Source of the DNA: Faecalibacterium sp. I3-3-33
GTDB lineage: Bacteria > Bacillota > Clostridia > Oscillospirales > Ruminococcaceae
NCBI RefSeq assembly: GCF_023347295.1
Contig: NZ_CP094469.1
Span: 310,001 to 374,000, forward strand
Length of the DNA: 64,000 bases
Direction of reading: 5' to 3'
The notes beneath the pieces were generated by a model that was not told where the DNA came from, did not search any database, and saw nothing but the letters and a program-made list of their open reading frames with translations. This document shows positions 31,388 to 39,701 of this stretch, piece after piece. The first letter of the stretch is position 1. Each line of letters opens with the position of its first letter. The position numbers were made by a program, and so were the translations under genes.

Positions 31388-31999
31388 ATGATCTACTGTC
31401 TGACTGGAAAAATCGTGAAAAAAAGCCTGAACGCCGTGGTGCTCAGCTGCGGCGGCGTGGGCTACTATACCCAGTGCCCGGCCAGTGTGGCGGGGGCACT
31501 GCCCGGTGTGGGGCAGGAAGCTACCCTGTACACCGTGATGAGCGTGACCGAGAACGATGTGAGCCTGTACGGCTTTGCCACCGAGGAGCAGCAGGCCTGC
31601 TTTGAGATGCTGACTGCCGTGTCCGGCGTGGGCCCCAAGGTGGGGCTGGCCATCCTCAGCGTCATGGAGCCGCAGCGGGTGGCGCTGGCTATCTCGGCGG
31701 GGGACCACAAGGCGTTTAAGGCCGCTTCCGGCGTGGGGCCGAAGCTGGCGCAGCGCATCGTGCTGGAACTGAAGGATAAGGTGGCCAAGGGCTTTGTGGA
31801 CGGCATCTCACTGGAGGATGTGGCGGGCACTGCCGCCGACACGCCCGCGACCCAGAGCAGCGCACAGGCCATTGCAGCGCTGGTGTCGCTGGGGTACAGC
31901 CAGAGCGAGGCGGCGCTGGCCATCGCAAAGATCGATGCCACGCTGCCGGTGGAAGAGATCATCAAGCTGGCCTTGCGCAGCATGGCAGGCAGGAGGTAA
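31388..31999 (+). CDS. ruvA: Holliday junction DNA helicase subunit RuvA
   Basis: A 203-residue protein. The OB-fold N-terminus starts MIYCLTGKIVKKSLNAVVLS; two helix-hairpin-helix motifs follow, LLTAVSGVGPKVGLAILS-like (about 72-95) and FKAASGVGPKLAQRIVLELK (about 110-130). The C-terminal domain III (about 155-203, AIAALVSLGYSQSEAALAIA) binds RuvB. It forms the tetramer that holds the junction. Ends three bases before the ruvB ATG. Confidence 0.97.
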   Translation: MIYCLTGKIVKKSLNAVVLSCGGVGYYTQCPASVAGALPGVGQEATLYTVMSVTENDVSLYGFATEEQQACFEMLTAVSGVGPKVGLAILSVMEPQRVALAISAGDHKAFKAASGVGPKLAQRIVLELKDKVAKGFVDGISLEDVAGTAADTPATQSSAQAIAALVSLGYSQSEAALAIAKIDATLPVEEIIKLALRSMAGRR

Positions 32000-32002
32000 G
32001 CA

Positions 32003-33058
32003 ATGCAGGACGATACCGCGCTGTACGGCGCAAAAATGATGCAGCCCGTCATGACCCCGGCGGACAGTGAGGAAAATAACCTCCGCCCGCAGCATCTGGA
32101 GGACTACATCGGGCAGGAAAAGGCCAAGCAGAACCTGAAGATCTATCTGGAAGCCGCCAAGCGCCGGGGCGAGCCGGTGGATCACATTCTGCTCTACGGC
32201 CCGCCGGGTCTGGGCAAGACCACACTGGCGGGCATTATTGCCAACGAGATGGGGGTGCAGATCCGCATCACCAGCGGCCCTGCCATTGAAAAGCCCGGCG
32301 ACCTTGCTGCCCTGCTGACCAACCTGCAGGAGGGCGATGTGCTGTTCATCGACGAGATCCACCGCCTGTCCCGGCAGGTGGAGGAGGTGCTGTATCCCGC
32401 GCTGGAGGACTACGCGCTGGATATCATGATCGGCAAAGGCCCCAGTGCCCAGAGCATCCGCATCAACCTGCCCCGGTTCACGCTGGTGGGCGCTACTACC
32501 CGCGCCGGACAGATCACCGGCCCTCTGCGCGACCGCTTTGGCGTGCTGCTCAAGCTGGAACTGTACAGCCCGGACGAGCTTTCCCGCATCATCATGCGGT
32601 CGGCGGGCATTCTGGATCAGCCCATCACCCCGGAGGGCGCTTATGAGCTGGCAAAGTGCAGCCGTGGCACCCCCCGTGTGGCGAATCGCTTTTTGAAGCG
32701 CATCCGCGACTTTGCCACCGTGCTGGGCGACGGCATCATCGATCGGGACGTGGCGCTGCTGGGGCTCAAGCGGATGGACGTGGACGCGCTGGGTCTGGAC
32801 GAGCTGGACCGCAGCCTGCTGCGTGCCATCATCGAGATGTACAACGGCGGGCCGGTGGGTCTGGAAACGCTGGCTGCCGCGCTGGGCGAGGAGGCGGTCA
32901 CGCTGGAGGATCTGTGCGAGCCGTATCTGATGCAGATGGGCTTTTTGACCCGCACCCCGCGCGGACGCTGCGCCACCCGCCTTGCCTACGAGCATCTGGG
33001 CATGAAAGCCCCGGAGACCGGCAGCGCCGAGGAAAACGGCCAGCAGAGCCTGTTCTGA
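32003..33058 (+). CDS. ruvB: Holliday junction branch migration ATPase RuvB
   Basis: A 351-residue AAA+ motor. The start holds [18 protein letters not shown]; Walker A is GPPGLGKTT, Walker [13 protein letters not shown], sensor 1 [18 protein letters not shown] with the arginine finger. The C-terminal winged helix reads [20 protein letters not shown] and [19 protein letters not shown] at 32003 behind GGCAGGAGG inside the ruvA end. Length and motifs are standard. Confidence 0.98.
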   Translation: MQDDTALYGAKMMQPVMTPADSEENNLRPQHLEDYIGQEKAKQNLKIYLEAAKRRGEPVDHILLYGPPGLGKTTLAGIIANEMGVQIRITSGPAIEKPGDLAALLTNLQEGDVLFIDEIHRLSRQVEEVLYPALEDYALDIMIGKGPSAQSIRINLPRFTLVGATTRAGQITGPLRDRFGVLLKLELYSPDELSRIIMRSAGILDQPITPEGAYELAKCSRGTPRVANRFLKRIRDFATVLGDGIIDRDVALLGLKRMDVDALGLDELDRSLLRAIIEMYNGGPVGLETLAAALGEEAVTLEDLCEPYLMQMGFLTRTPRGRCATRLAYEHLGMKAPETGSAEENGQQSLF

Positions 33059-33104
33059 CTTTTATATAAAGAAACATTGAAGCAGTAAACGGAAGGAGGA
33101 CGCT

Positions 33105-33980
33105 ATGCGCCCTGCAGATACTTGGAAAGACTACGAACTGCTGGATGCCACCGACGGCAACCGGCTGGAACGCTGGGGAGAGACCCTGCTCATCCGCCCC
33201 GACCCGCAGGTGGTGTGGAAGACCCCCAAACAGAGCCCCCTGTGGGCAAAGGCAGATGCCATCTACCACCGCTCCAATCAGGGCGGCGGCGAGTGGGAGT
33301 ACCGCCGCCGTCTGCCGGAAAAGTGGAAGATCAGCTGCGGCGAAGGGGAGGATAAGCTGACCCTTATCGTCAGCCCCACCGGCTTCAAGCACACCGGCGT
33401 GTTCCCGGAGCAGGCGGTCAACTGGGCGTGGTACCAGCAGAAGATCCGCGCCGCGAACCGTCCGGTGAAGGTGCTGAACCTCTTCGGCTACACCGGCGGC
33501 GCTACGCTGGCCTGTGCCGCTGCGGGCGCTACCGTCTGCCATGTGGATGCCTCCAAGGGCATCGTGGCATGGGGTAAGGACAACGCTGTGGCAAGCAACC
33601 TGACCGATAAGCCCATCCGCTGGCTGGTGGACGACTGCGCCAAGTTCGTGGCGCGGGAAAAGCGCCGGGGCAACACCTACGATGGCATCATCATGGACCC
33701 GCCCAGCTACGGGCGCGGCCCCGGCGGCGAGATCTGGAAGCTGGAGGACTGCATCTACGACCTCATCAGCCAGTGCGAAGAGGTGCTCAGCGATACCCCG
33801 CTGTTCTTTGCGGTCAACAGCTACACCACCGGCCTGTCTCCGGCGGTCATGGAGTATATGCTCAAAACCACGCTGGTGCCCCGCTTTGGCGGCAAGACAA
33901 GCTGCGATGAGATCGGTCTGCCGGTATCTGCCACCGGCGGCGTGGTGCCCTGCGGTGCTACCGCTATTTGGGAAGAATAA
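33105..33980 (+). CDS. Class I SAM-dependent methyltransferase (RlmI/RlmK-like)
   Basis: A 291-residue protein, ATG at 33105 behind GGAAGGAGGACGCT. SAM-binding motif I is VKVLNLFGYTGGATLACAAA, motif II ATVCHVDASKGIVAWGKDNA, and the catalytic motif IIMDPPSYGRG. GVFPEQAVNWAWYQQKI before the domain is typical of the RlmI/RlmL-type rRNA cytosine or guanine methyltransferases. The N-terminal PUA domain of RlmI is absent. The target base is not known. It is the last gene of the ruv transcription unit. Confidence 0.88.
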   Translation: MRPADTWKDYELLDATDGNRLERWGETLLIRPDPQVVWKTPKQSPLWAKADAIYHRSNQGGGEWEYRRRLPEKWKISCGEGEDKLTLIVSPTGFKHTGVFPEQAVNWAWYQQKIRAANRPVKVLNLFGYTGGATLACAAAGATVCHVDASKGIVAWGKDNAVASNLTDKPIRWLVDDCAKFVAREKRRGNTYDGIIMDPPSYGRGPGGEIWKLEDCIYDLISQCEEVLSDTPLFFAVNSYTTGLSPAVMEYMLKTTLVPRFGGKTSCDEIGLPVSATGGVVPCGATAIWEE

Positions 33981-33990
33981 AAATAAAATA

Positions 33991-34026
33991 CTATCTCAGT
34001 CACGGCGACAGCCGTGACTGAGATAG
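33991..34026 (+). terminator. Hairpin after the methyltransferase gene
   Basis: CTATCTCAGTCACGGC and GCCGTGACTGAGATAG form a perfect 16-bp stem around GACA. No T-run follows on the plus strand, so it may act as a processing site or imperfect terminator. Confidence 0.6.
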
Positions 34027-34091
34027 ATATATGCTAAGAATGGGGTACAGCCCCTTTCGGAGGGGCGCACCACCAGAAAGAGAAACAAAGC

Positions 34092-34931
34092 ATGAGTGAA
34101 ACGATTTTAACTGCTGAAAATTTGAAGTTCCGCTACGATGCCGAGCAGCCGGGCTACGCGCTGGACGGCGTATCCGTGCAGGTAAAGCGCGGAGAGTTCG
34201 TGGCGGTGCTGGGCGCGAACGGCTGCGGCAAATCCACGCTGGCTAAGCACTTCAACGCCATTTTGCTGCCCGAGAGCGGCAAGGTGTATGTGGAGGGCAT
34301 GGATACCGCAGACGAGGACAAGCTCTATGATATCCGCCAGACCGTGGGCATGGTGTTCCAGAACCCGGACAACCAAATCGTGGCTACCGTGGTGGAAGAG
34401 GATGTGGCCTTTGCGCTGGAAAACCTCGGCGTGCCGCAGGACGAGATGCGCCGCCGGGTGGACGACTCCATGAAGATGGCGGGCATCTACGAATACCGCG
34501 AGCGTGCACCCCACAACCTTTCCGGCGGTCAGAAGCAGCGTGTGGCCATCGCCGGTGTGGTTGCCATGCGCCCGGACTGCCTGATCTTGGACGAAGCCAC
34601 CGCCATGCTGGACCCGCGCGGCCGCGAGCAGGTGATGCAGACCATCCACTACCTGAACAGGAACATGGGCATCACGGTGGTGTCCATCACCCACTATATG
34701 GAAGAAGCCGCACAGGCCGACCGTGTGCTGGTGATGAGCAAGGGTCATGTAGTGATGGAGGGTACCCCGAAAGAGGTGTTCAGCCAGACCGAGAAGGTGC
34801 GCAGTCTGCATCTGGACGTGCCGCAGGCCGCCGAGCTGCGGGACGAGCTGGTGAAGGCCGGCATCCCGATGCCGGAGGGCATCATCGACACCGGTGCCTG
34901 CGCACAGGCGCTGTATGAGCTGCTGCAGTAA
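34092..34931 (+). CDS. ecfA1: ECF transporter ATPase EcfA1
   Basis: A 279-residue ATPase of an energy-coupling-factor vitamin transporter. Walker A GANGCGKST, Q-loop MVFQNPDNQIVAT, signature LSGGQKQRVAIAGVVAM, Walker B CLILDEATAMLDPRG, and a C-terminal extension typical of EcfA. The ATG at 34092 is close to AAAGAGAAACAAAG, a weak site. First gene of ecfA1-ecfA2-ecfT; no S-component gene is adjacent, so it is the shared module for several dispersed vitamin-binding proteins. Confidence 0.96.
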   Translation: MSETILTAENLKFRYDAEQPGYALDGVSVQVKRGEFVAVLGANGCGKSTLAKHFNAILLPESGKVYVEGMDTADEDKLYDIRQTVGMVFQNPDNQIVATVVEEDVAFALENLGVPQDEMRRRVDDSMKMAGIYEYRERAPHNLSGGQKQRVAIAGVVAMRPDCLILDEATAMLDPRGREQVMQTIHYLNRNMGITVVSITHYMEEAAQADRVLVMSKGHVVMEGTPKEVFSQTEKVRSLHLDVPQAAELRDELVKAGIPMPEGIIDTGACAQALYELLQ

Positions 34932-34945
34932 GGGGGGCGGACGAA

Positions 34946-35860
34946 ATGGCAGATATCATTAAGGTAGAACACCTGAGCTACGTCTATAACCCCGGCCTGC
35001 CCACCGCAGTGACCGCACTGGATGACGTAAGCTTTACCGTAGAAGAGGGCGATTTTGTGGGCATCATCGGGGCGACAGGCTCCGGCAAAAGCACCCTCAT
35101 CACCCACATGAACGGCCTGAACAAGCCCACCAGCGGCAAAATTTATATTGATGGCCGCGACCTGTGGGCAGACCCGGAAAAGATCCGGGATTTCCGTTTC
35201 CTCACCGGGCTTGTGTTCCAGTACCCGGAATACCAGCTGTTTGAGGAGACCTGCTACAAGGACATCGCCTTTGGCCCGAAGAACATGGGCTTGGACGAAG
35301 CCGAGGTAGACCGCCGCGTCCACGAAGCCGCAGACTTTGTAGGCTTAGACCCGGCGCTTTTGGAGCGCAGCCCCTTTGAGCTGTCCGGCGGTCAGAAGCG
35401 CCGGGTGGCGGTGGCGGGTGTGATGGCCATGAAGCCCCGCATCCTTGTGCTGGACGAGCCCGCCGCCGGTCTTGACCCGGAGGGACGGGACGATATCCTT
35501 TCCGAGGTGAAGGAGTACCACAAAAAGACCGGTACCACCGTGCTGCTGGTGTCCCACAGCATGGAGGATATCGCCAAGTATGCCAACCGCGTGCTGGTGA
35601 TGAGCAACAAGAAAATTGCCATGTATGACACGGTGGAAAAGGTCTTTGCCCGCGCCCCGGAGCTGCTGGAGCTTGGGCTATCGGTGCCGCAGGTGACTAA
35701 AATTTTCCTCAAGCTGCGGGAGATGGGGGTGGACGTCCCGGCGGACGTGTACACCATTCCCTACGCGGTCAAGACCCTGCTGGAAGCAAAGCGCCGCCGC
35801 GATGCCGGGGAAAGCCTTGTGCTGCCCCGCAGCGCTGCACAGAAAGGGGGTGCTGTCTGA
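34946..35860 (+). CDS. ecfA2: ECF transporter ATPase EcfA2
   Basis: A 304-residue paralogue of EcfA1: Walker A GATGSGKST, Q-loop LVFQYPEYQLFEET, signature LSGGQKRRVAVAGVMAM, Walker B ILVLDEPAAGLDPEG. It forms the heterodimer with EcfA1. The ATG at 34946 follows AAGGGGGGCGG. Its stop overlaps the ecfT start by one base. The C-terminal tail (KRRRDAGESLVLPRSAAQKG) is somewhat longer than usual. Confidence 0.96.
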   Translation: MADIIKVEHLSYVYNPGLPTAVTALDDVSFTVEEGDFVGIIGATGSGKSTLITHMNGLNKPTSGKIYIDGRDLWADPEKIRDFRFLTGLVFQYPEYQLFEETCYKDIAFGPKNMGLDEAEVDRRVHEAADFVGLDPALLERSPFELSGGQKRRVAVAGVMAMKPRILVLDEPAAGLDPEGRDDILSEVKEYHKKTGTTVLLVSHSMEDIAKYANRVLVMSNKKIAMYDTVEKVFARAPELLELGLSVPQVTKIFLKLREMGVDVPADVYTIPYAVKTLLEAKRRRDAGESLVLPRSAAQKGGAV

Positions 35861-36675
35861 TGCTGCGAGATATCACCATCGGTCAGCACTTCCCGGGCAA
35901 CAGTCTGGTGCACCGGTTCGACCCCAGACTGAAGCTTGTGCTGACGGTCGCTTATATCGTGCTGCTGTTTGCAGCCTCCAACCCCTTGGGGCTTACCCTG
36001 TCCATTCTCTTTTTGGGGGTCATGTACAGGGTGGCAAAGATCCCGGTCAAGATGATCGGCAAAAGCCTGAAACCCATTCTGCCCATCGTGCTGTTCACGG
36101 CGGTGCTGAACCTCTTCTTTGTCTCCGGCGAGGGCGACCCGCTGGTGCATTTCTGGTTTTTGACCATCTACGCCGAGGGCGTGCGCTATGCGGTGCTGAT
36201 GGCGGTGCGCGTGATGGCGCTCATTGCGGGCACCAGTCTGCTTACCTACACCACCAGCCCCATCGTGCTGACCGATGCCATTGAGCAGCTGCTCAAGCCC
36301 TTGGGCAAGCTGCACTTCCCGGTGCACGAGCTGGCGATGATGATGAGCATTGCGCTGCGCTTTATCCCCACCCTCATCGAGGAGACGGATAAGATCATGA
36401 ACGCGCAAAAAGCGCGCGGCGCGCAGCTGGATACCGGCAAAATGACCGACCGGGTCAAGGCGCTGGTGCCGGTGCTCATCCCGCTGTTCATCTCGGCCTT
36501 CCGCCGCGCGGACGAGCTGGCTATGGCCATGGAGTGCCGCTGCTACCGTGGCGGCACGGGCCGCACCCGCCTGAAGGTGCTGCGCTGCGAAAAGCAGGAC
36601 TACATCGACCTTGCGGTCTGCATCGCCTGCTTTGCCGTCATCCTTGCCTCCCGGCTGGTGTTCCCGAATTACTAA
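35860..36675 (+). CDS. ecfT: ECF transporter transmembrane protein EcfT
   Basis: A 271-residue membrane protein with about five segments, starting MLRDITIGQHFPGNSLVHRF, DPRLKLVLT. The coupling helices carry the Ala-Arg-Gly type motifs: NAQKARGAQLDTG (about 183-195) and MAMECRCYRGGTGRT (about 222-236), which contact the two ATPases. Directly followed by dispersed repeat region C and then truA. Confidence 0.96.
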   Translation: MLRDITIGQHFPGNSLVHRFDPRLKLVLTVAYIVLLFAASNPLGLTLSILFLGVMYRVAKIPVKMIGKSLKPILPIVLFTAVLNLFFVSGEGDPLVHFWFLTIYAEGVRYAVLMAVRVMALIAGTSLLTYTTSPIVLTDAIEQLLKPLGKLHFPVHELAMMMSIALRFIPTLIEETDKIMNAQKARGAQLDTGKMTDRVKALVPVLIPLFISAFRRADELAMAMECRCYRGGTGRTRLKVLRCEKQDYIDLAVCIACFAVILASRLVFPNY

Positions 36676-36940
36676 AAAAGCCCTCTCAGGCGCTCCCGCG
36701 CCAGATTCCCCCTTTTGTCGCTGCGCGACATCTTCCCCCGGAGCGGGGGAAGTCTTTCCTCAAAGGGGGAGCCAAGCCATAAAGTACAGCGCTAAAGTGT
36801 GAGAAGAAAGAGGATGCTTCTCGCCGCGGCCCCTCCGGTGAAAACGTGTTTGTCGCGGCCCGCAGGCCGCGACAAACACGAAATTAAAAACGCTTTTCCG
36901 CTGAATATGGCCAGAGCAAAGCGGAGGCCATTCTAAATAT
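36676..36940. repeat. Dispersed repeat region C between ecfT and truA
   Basis: Holds the CCCTCTCAGGCGCTCCCGCG module (36681-36700), GTCGCTGCGCGAC (36718-36730), a perfect 16-bp hairpin (36845-36860 with 36865-36880, loop CGCA) and the pseudoknot module (36897-36932). The 3' end of the repeat is only about 13 bases before the truA ATG, so it lies in the truA leader. No gene here. Confidence 0.8.
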
Positions 36941-36945
36941 TAACT

Positions 36946-37707
36946 ATGAACTTTTTACTTACCCTTGCCTACGACGGCACAAATTACTGCGGCTTTCAGG
37001 TGCAGCCCAACGGGCGCAGCGTGGCGGCCACCTTTCAGGATGCACTGGAAGCGGTGCTGGGCAGCCGCCCCGATATCAAGGGCTGCAGCCGCACCGATGC
37101 CGGGGTGCACGCGCTGGGCTTCCGGCTGAACTTCCATGCCGATACCCGCATCCCGCCCCAGAAGCTGCCGCTGGCGCTCAACCAGCATCTGCCGCCGGAT
37201 ATCCGGGTGCTTGCAGCGCAGACCGTGCCGGAGGATTTTCACGCCCGGTACGCCGCCCATACCAAGACCTACCTGTACCGCATCCATAACCACCCCATCG
37301 ACTCGCCCTTTGACGCCGCCTACTATACCCGGGTGCCCCGGCGGCTGGACGAAGCCGCCATGCAGGCGGCGGCGCAGCAGTTCATGGGCACCCACGATTT
37401 TCTGGCGCTGTGCGCGGCGGGCAGTTCTGCTGCCGCCCATGGGGACACCGTGCGCACCATCACGGACTGCCACGTCACCCGGCGCGGGGACGAGGTGGAC
37501 ATTGAAGTGACCGCCGACGGCTACCTGTACAATATGGTGCGCATTCTGGCGGGCACCTTGTGCGAGGTGGGCGCGGGGCGGCTGCGCGCGGCGGACATCC
37601 CCGCCATTCTGGCAAGCCGGGACCGCAGCCGGGCAGGCCCCACCCTGCCCGCGAAGGGCTTGTTTTTAAAGTGTGTGGATTACCCGGAAAAGGAGGAGCA
37701 GCCATGA
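36946..37707 (+). CDS. truA: tRNA pseudouridine(38-40) synthase TruA
   Basis: A 253-residue enzyme that makes pseudouridine in the tRNA anticodon arm. MNFLLTLAYDGTNYCGFQVQ is the family start; the catalytic Asp is in GCSRTDAGVHALGF, and YLYNMVRILAGTLCEVGAGR closes the domain. No convincing ribosome binding site is seen before the ATG at 36946 (TAAATATTAACT); GGAGG at 36922 belongs to the repeat and is too far. Its stop overlaps the next gene by four bases. Confidence 0.96.
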   Translation: MNFLLTLAYDGTNYCGFQVQPNGRSVAATFQDALEAVLGSRPDIKGCSRTDAGVHALGFRLNFHADTRIPPQKLPLALNQHLPPDIRVLAAQTVPEDFHARYAAHTKTYLYRIHNHPIDSPFDAAYYTRVPRRLDEAAMQAAAQQFMGTHDFLALCAAGSSAAAHGDTVRTITDCHVTRRGDEVDIEVTADGYLYNMVRILAGTLCEVGAGRLRAADIPAILASRDRSRAGPTLPAKGLFLKCVDYPEKEEQP

Positions 37708-38924
37708 AAAAGCTTCATCGCGGCGGCAGCAGCCCGGACGGAGAGCCGCTTTCTGCCGGACGGGTGGAATATCTGGAGGCAGCGCGCCAGCGGGTGCGCC
37801 GCCGCCGTCTGCGCCGCACCGTGATTCTTCTGGCGGCGCTGATACTGGTCACCCTGTTTGCCACCGGCGCGGTGGGTGCATCCATCGCCCGGGTAAAGGA
37901 TCTGGTGGATACGGTGCATATCGCCCTGTCCCCGGCGGTGGGCTGGCCGCAGCAGACCGGCCTTGGGGAGCTGACGGCCGTGCAGCCTATGTCCGGCAGC
38001 TTTGTAGCCATGGACGAGGATGCCTGCGTGGTGTACAGCTTGGGCGGCACCCGCCTTGCCGGCATCCAGAGCGGCTACGCCCGCCCGGCGCTGGCTGCGG
38101 GCAAGACCCGCTTTGTGCTGTACAACCGCTCCGGCAACGAGCTGCGGGTGGAAAGCCGCACCCAGAACCTGTACAGAAAAACGCTGGAAAACAGCATCTA
38201 TCTGTGCGCCATGTCGGACACCGGCACGCTGGCAGTGGCTACCGATTCTGCCGACAGCACAGCCCGGCTGACCGTGTATACCCCCACCATGACGGAGCAG
38301 CTGCACTGGGATATGACCGGCACGCAGGGCACCCCGGTGCGGATGGCGTTTGCCGCCGACAGCCGCCGTCTGGCGGTGGCGGCGGTCACCTCCAGTGCGG
38401 GGCAGTTACAGGCAAACCTCTTTGTGCTCAGCCTTGCGCAGGGCGACCCGGTGCAGCTGAGCAGCGGGGACAGCGTGCCCCAGTGGCTGGGCTGGCTGAA
38501 CAACGACACCGTGCTGGCTGTGTATGAGAACTGCGCCGTGGTGTACGGTGCGGACGGCGGCGAGCGGGGACGTTTCGACCTTGGCGGCGGCAGCCTTGTC
38601 AGTGTTTCGCAGGACGGTGCAAACGCCGCCCTGCTGCTGGAAAACGGGCAGGTGTGCACCGCCGTGCTGCTGGATAAAGATCTGAACGTGCAGTACAGCG
38701 GCAATGTGCCTGCGGCAAACCAGATCCTGCGCCGGGGGCAAAACTTTTATCTGCTCACCGACAGCGGCGTGGAATGCTTTGCCACAGACGGGGTGTACCA
38801 GTGGGGACAGGAGCTTTCCGTCCGTCCGCAGGCGCTCATCGCGGGTAAGCAGCTGCTGGTGCTGTGCGGCAACACGGTGCAGCAGATCGCTCCGCCGGAG
38901 CAAACGGCTTCCAGCGCCCGGTGA
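37704..38924 (+). CDS. DUF5711-like membrane-anchored beta-propeller protein
   Basis: A 406-residue protein, ATG at 37704 behind AAGGAGGAGCAGCC and overlapping the truA stop. A basic cytoplasmic N-terminus (RQRVRRRRLRRTV) precedes one membrane segment (about 39-59, ILLAALILVTLFATGAVGAS). The rest repeats short strands (SYARP-, LCAMSDTGTLAVATDSADST, MAFAADSRRLAVAAVTSS) like a WD/YVTN propeller, as in DUF5711 proteins. It faces the cell exterior. Role unknown; it is cotranscribed with cvpA and the Clp gene. Confidence 0.75.
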   Translation: MKKLHRGGSSPDGEPLSAGRVEYLEAARQRVRRRRLRRTVILLAALILVTLFATGAVGASIARVKDLVDTVHIALSPAVGWPQQTGLGELTAVQPMSGSFVAMDEDACVVYSLGGTRLAGIQSGYARPALAAGKTRFVLYNRSGNELRVESRTQNLYRKTLENSIYLCAMSDTGTLAVATDSADSTARLTVYTPTMTEQLHWDMTGTQGTPVRMAFAADSRRLAVAAVTSSAGQLQANLFVLSLAQGDPVQLSSGDSVPQWLGWLNNDTVLAVYENCAVVYGADGGERGRFDLGGGSLVSVSQDGANAALLLENGQVCTAVLLDKDLNVQYSGNVPAANQILRRGQNFYLLTDSGVECFATDGVYQWGQELSVRPQALIAGKQLLVLCGNTVQQIAPPEQTASSAR

Positions 38925-38984
38925 ACGAGGGGGAAACCGGTATTTTTGCGGGGAAAATGATCTTTATAACAGGGAAAACAAGGT

Positions 38985-39680
38985 ATGTTCAAGAATCCGT
39001 CATTTCTTTTTGATATCCTATGTACGGTGGTCTGGCTGGTGCTGATGGCACGCTACGCCCGTAAGGGCTTTCTGGCGTCCATCGTGCAACTGTCCGGCAA
39101 CCTCATCAGCCTGCTGGGCGCACGGCAGCTCTCTGCCGCCTGCGCAGGCTGGGTGTTTGAAAATCTGCTGGCCGGGGGCTTCCGTACCCAGATCGCCGCC
39201 CACCTTTCGGAGGACGGCGTGGTGAACCTTTCCGGCATTGCGCAGCAGTACGCGGGCTTTCTGCCCGAAAGCTTCCGCGCCTCCATCGTGGCGGCGTGCG
39301 AGCGCAGCATCAACGCTGTGCTGGCAGATAACGCCGTGGTGCTTGCCGATACCATCGTGGAAAAAGTATTGCAGCCGCTGCTCACCCCGGTGATCATGCT
39401 GGTGCTGTTCTTTGTGTTCTACGCGGTGCTGCGGCTGCTGGTCAGCATGCTGGTCACCGTGCTGGGGCTGGTGAATAAGCTCCCGGTCATCGGTACGGTG
39501 AACCGGGGTCTGGGCTGGCTGACCGGCGGCATGACCGCTCTGCTGGACTTATACCTCGTGCTGTGCGTGGTGTGGGGGCTTGTGGTCATCACCGGCGGCA
39601 ACTTAAATGTGCTCAACGACACTGTGATGCACAGCAGTCTTTACTATAAAGCGTTTAATATGTTCAACCCCTTTTTGTAA
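38985..39680 (+). CDS. CvpA-family membrane protein
   Basis: A 231-residue protein with four predicted membrane segments: FLFDILCTVVWLVLMARYAR near the start, LISLLG, then MLVLFFVFYAVLRLLVSMLV and LYLVLCVVWGLVVITGG. The glycine and arginine spacing (ARKGFLASIVQLSGNLISLL) and VNRGLGWLTGG are CvpA features. CvpA was named for colicin V production, but its general role is unclear. The start has AACAGGGAAAACAAGG in front, a weak site. Confidence 0.82.
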   Translation: MFKNPSFLFDILCTVVWLVLMARYARKGFLASIVQLSGNLISLLGARQLSAACAGWVFENLLAGGFRTQIAAHLSEDGVVNLSGIAQQYAGFLPESFRASIVAACERSINAVLADNAVVLADTIVEKVLQPLLTPVIMLVLFFVFYAVLRLLVSMLVTVLGLVNKLPVIGTVNRGLGWLTGGMTALLDLYLVLCVVWGLVVITGGNLNVLNDTVMHSSLYYKAFNMFNPFL

Positions 39681-39701
39681 CAGGGGCGACAAGGAGGAAC
39701 T

